From Malus domestica (Eukaryota; Streptophyta; Magnoliopsida; Rosales; Rosaceae), in the NCBI RefSeq assembly GCF_042453785.1, contig NC_091673.1:9333501-9397500 (forward strand): DNA of 64,000 nucleotides, written 5' to 3'. The position numbers and the translations under genes were made by a program. Position 1 is the first letter of the stretch. Each line of letters starts with the position of its first letter. The notes below the pieces were generated by a model. It was not told the DNA's origin, ran no database searches, and was given only the letters and a program-made list of their open reading frames with translations. Below are positions 61,776 through 64,000 of the stretch, piece by piece.

Positions 61776-64000
61776 TCAACAAATTTTACAAACGCCAATC
61801 AAGTCTAAGCAGTGCTTAAACTTGTGCAACGAAACTGGCTTCGTTAACATATCCGCAGGATTGTCAGCGGTCCCCATCTTCTGAAGAAGAATATCTCCCT
61901 CGTCAATAATCTCACGAACAAAATGGAACCTCACGTCAATGTGTTTCGTACGTGCATGATGAACTTGATTCTTTGCTAAATGTATAGCACTCTGACTGTC
62001 GCAATAAACATCCACATGGTCTTGTTGAACCCCTAAGTCATCAAGCAACCCTTGAAGCCAGATGGCTTCCTTTATAGCTTCTGTCACAGCCATGTATTCT
62101 GCCTCAGTAGTCGACAAAGCAACTGTAGATTGCAGAATCGACCTCCAACTTACTGGACCTCCAGCAATAGAGAATACAAAACCAGTAGTGGACCTACGCT
62201 TGTCCAAATCACCTGCGTAATCAGAATCCACATATCCAACAACACATTTACCAGTAACTTTATCCTGCTGGAACAATAAACCAACATCCACAGTACCCAG
62301 AATATACCGTAGAATCCATTTCACAGCTTGCCAATGCCCTTTTCCTGGATTATGCATATATCTACTGACAATGCTAACAGCTTGTGAAATATCAGGCCTA
62401 GTACACACCATAGCATACATCAAACTACCAACAACATTTGCATAAGGAATTTGAGCCATGTACTGACTCTCTTTAACAGTTTTAGGAGACATAGAAGCGC
62501 TAAGTTTGAAATGAGAGGCAAGAGGTGTACTAACCGGTTTTGAATTTTCATTCATCCTGAAACGTTGTAGTACCTTCTTCAAATACTGCTTCTGACACAG
62601 ACTAATCTTGCCCTTCGCTCTATCTCTTTCAATTTCCATACCTAGTATCTTCCGAGCTTCTCCCAAGTCCTTCATCTCAAATTCATTACTTAGTTGAGTC
62701 TTCAACCTTGTAATCTCCACTTTGCTCTTACATGCTATAAGCATATCATCAACATATAAAAGCAGATAAATGAAGGTTCCATCTTGTAGTTTGCGAAAGT
62801 ATACACAATGGTCATAGTGACTTCTTGTGTACTTCTGCCCGATCATAAATCTATCAAATCGCTTGTACCATTGTCTTGGAGACTGCTTCAAGCCATACAA
62901 TGATTTTTCCAATTTGCAAACCCAATTTTCCTTTCCAGCAACCTTAAAACCTTCTGGCTGAGACATATAAATCTCTTCCTCCAAATCACCATGTAAGAAC
63001 GCAGTCTTGACATCAAGTTGGGCCAACTCAAGGTCAAACTGCACAACTAAAGCCAACAGAATACGAATAGAAGAATGTTTTACTACAGGAGAAAATACCT
63101 CATTGTAGTCAATGCCTTCCTTCTGAGCATAGCCTTTAGCTACCAATCTGGCTTTGAATCTTACATTGTCTTTTCCCAAAGATTCCATCTTTTTGGCATA
63201 CACCCATTTACAACCAATTGCTTTCTTCCCCTTTGGTAACTGAACCAGCTTCCAAGTCTCATTTTTATGAAGAGATTTCATCTCCTCATCCATAGATTTC
63301 TTCCACAACTCGCACTCTGAACTCATGACAGCTTCTTTGTAGGCGGATGGAATATCATCTTCAATAACGGGAAGTGCATATGCCACAATATCAGTAAATC
63401 GAGCAGGCTTTCGGATTTCCCTTCTCGATCTTCTGGTTGCAATATAGTCTTGTTGCTGTGGAGGCTCTTGGGTAGGTGCCTCCTCTTCATCATCCTCGTC
63501 CTCATCATCAGAATTAACTGTAGGACTAGTGTTTGAAACATCAGACCTTACTGGAACAACTGGAGTCTTCAGTAACTCCACCTGCTTTGAGCTCCTCATG
63601 GTTTTGGTCGCTTCAGTTTCACCTTCATGCTTGTTCTGATTAACCATAGCAGCCTCATCAAAAGTCACATCTCTGCTTACAACAAATTTCTTCTCATCTG
63701 GACACCAGAGTCGGTATCCCTTCACGCCAATGCTAAAGCCCATAAATAGAGCTTTCTTTGCTCTTGGATCCAACTTGCTTTCTCTGACATGATAGTAAGC
63801 AGAACAACCAAATATGTGTAAAAACTTGTAATCAGTACAAGGTTTACTAGACCATACCTCCATGGGCGTTTTGCCCTCATTCGCAGCAGCTGGCAATCGA
63901 TTAATGAGATGGCTTGCATAAGTGAGTGCCTCAGCCCAAAACGCCTTGCCTAATCCAGCATTAGACAACATACACCGAACTTTCTCAAGCAAAGTACGGT
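61776..64000 (-). CDS. Ty1-copia pol: integrase end, reverse transcriptase, RNase H (partial)
   Basis: An open frame running off the right edge, ending at 61776. Order on the minus strand: the C-terminal integrase region (FWAEALTYASHLINRLP, FGCSAYYHV, FMGFSIGVKGYRLW), an acidic linker, reverse transcriptase (WKLVQLPKGKKAIGCKWVY, QLDVKTAFLHGDLEEEIYM, SLYGLKQSPRQWYKRF, and YVDDM, the catalytic YxDD motif) and RNase H (YVDSDYAGDLDKRRSTTGF, STTEAEYMAVTEA, ADMLTKP). The domain order integrase before reverse transcriptase marks copia. No stop or frameshift occurs in 740 codons, so the element is young and perhaps still competent; gag, protease and the 5' LTR are not in view. Confidence 0.96.
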   Translation of the reverse strand, partial: RTLLEKVRCMLSNAGLGKAFWAEALTYASHLINRLPAAANEGKTPMEVWSSKPCTDYKFLHIFGCSAYYHVRESKLDPRAKKALFMGFSIGVKGYRLWCPDEKKFVVSRDVTFDEAAMVNQNKHEGETEATKTMRSSKQVELLKTPVVPVRSDVSNTSPTVNSDDEDEDDEEEAPTQEPPQQQDYIATRRSRREIRKPARFTDIVAYALPVIEDDIPSAYKEAVMSSECELWKKSMDEEMKSLHKNETWKLVQLPKGKKAIGCKWVYAKKMESLGKDNVRFKARLVAKGYAQKEGIDYNEVFSPVVKHSSIRILLALVVQFDLELAQLDVKTAFLHGDLEEEIYMSQPEGFKVAGKENWVCKLEKSLYGLKQSPRQWYKRFDRFMIGQKYTRSHYDHCVYFRKLQDGTFIYLLLYVDDMLIACKSKVEITRLKTQLSNEFEMKDLGEARKILGMEIERDRAKGKISLCQKQYLKKVLQRFRMNENSKPVSTPLASHFKLSASMSPKTVKESQYMAQIPYANVVGSLMYAMVCTRPDISQAVSIVSRYMHNPGKGHWQAVKWILRYILGTVDVGLLFQQDKVTGKCVVGYVDSDYAGDLDKRRSTTGFVFSIAGGPVSWRSILQSTVALSTTEAEYMAVTEAIKEAIWLQGLLDDLGVQQDHVDVYCDSQSAIHLAKNQVHHARTKHIDVRFHFVREIIDEGDILLQKMGTADNPADMLTKPVSLHKFKHCLDLIGVCKIC

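Overview
The window is plant nuclear DNA: spliced genes with GT-AG introns, AT-rich intergenic DNA full of small transposons, a Ty1-copia retrotransposon and plant-only gene families. The overall look (CC-NB-LRR debris, small MITE families, gene content) suggests a woody eudicot, probably Rosaceae (apple/pear type). That placement is an inference from the look of the sequence; no search was run.

Layout. 1-8417 (+): 3' part of a LAX PANICLE 2-like gene with a 7.25-kb last intron. 10539-24547: a rearranged block. A SAM-domain gene and the 3' end of a CC-NB-LRR resistance gene (10539-15328) are directly duplicated at 19580-24547. Between the copies lie the rest of the resistance pseudogene (-) and an ~810-bp-armed palindrome (17917-19577) carrying two head-to-head copies of the resistance-gene 5' end. 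The second copy is cut off exactly where the duplicated block begins. 25.6-36.2 kb (+): a tandem pair of FUS3/LEC2-type B3 genes; the first is a pseudogene with internal exons deleted and the second is intact (370 aa, six exons). A 1.39-kb foldback element with a 10-bp target duplication lies between them. 36319-36391: tRNA-Lys(CTT). 37320-38637 (-): a compact bHLH gene whose first coding exon is 12 nt. 43372-48722 (+): a complete CPL3-like RNA polymerase II CTD phosphatase gene with 12 coding exons. 51023-53352 (+): a NETWORKED-type (NAB domain) gene with two mutually compensating frameshifts, followed by a partial duplicate of its last exon. 54332-59291 (+): a complete 17-exon SCD2-like gene. 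61167-64000 (-): the 3' LTR and pol of a Ty1-copia element that runs off the window.

The genes are unrelated in pathway and form no operon-like or cluster-like unit. The intact housekeeping and regulatory genes (LAX2-like, CPL3, SCD2, bHLH, tRNA, SAM copy A, second B3 gene) are interspersed with zones of duplication and decay. I did not find a convincing new biological system. The most notable structure is the palindrome-plus-duplication junction in the resistance-gene block, which looks like a template-switching rearrangement. Exon coordinates were derived by hand from splice-site and reading-frame consistency.
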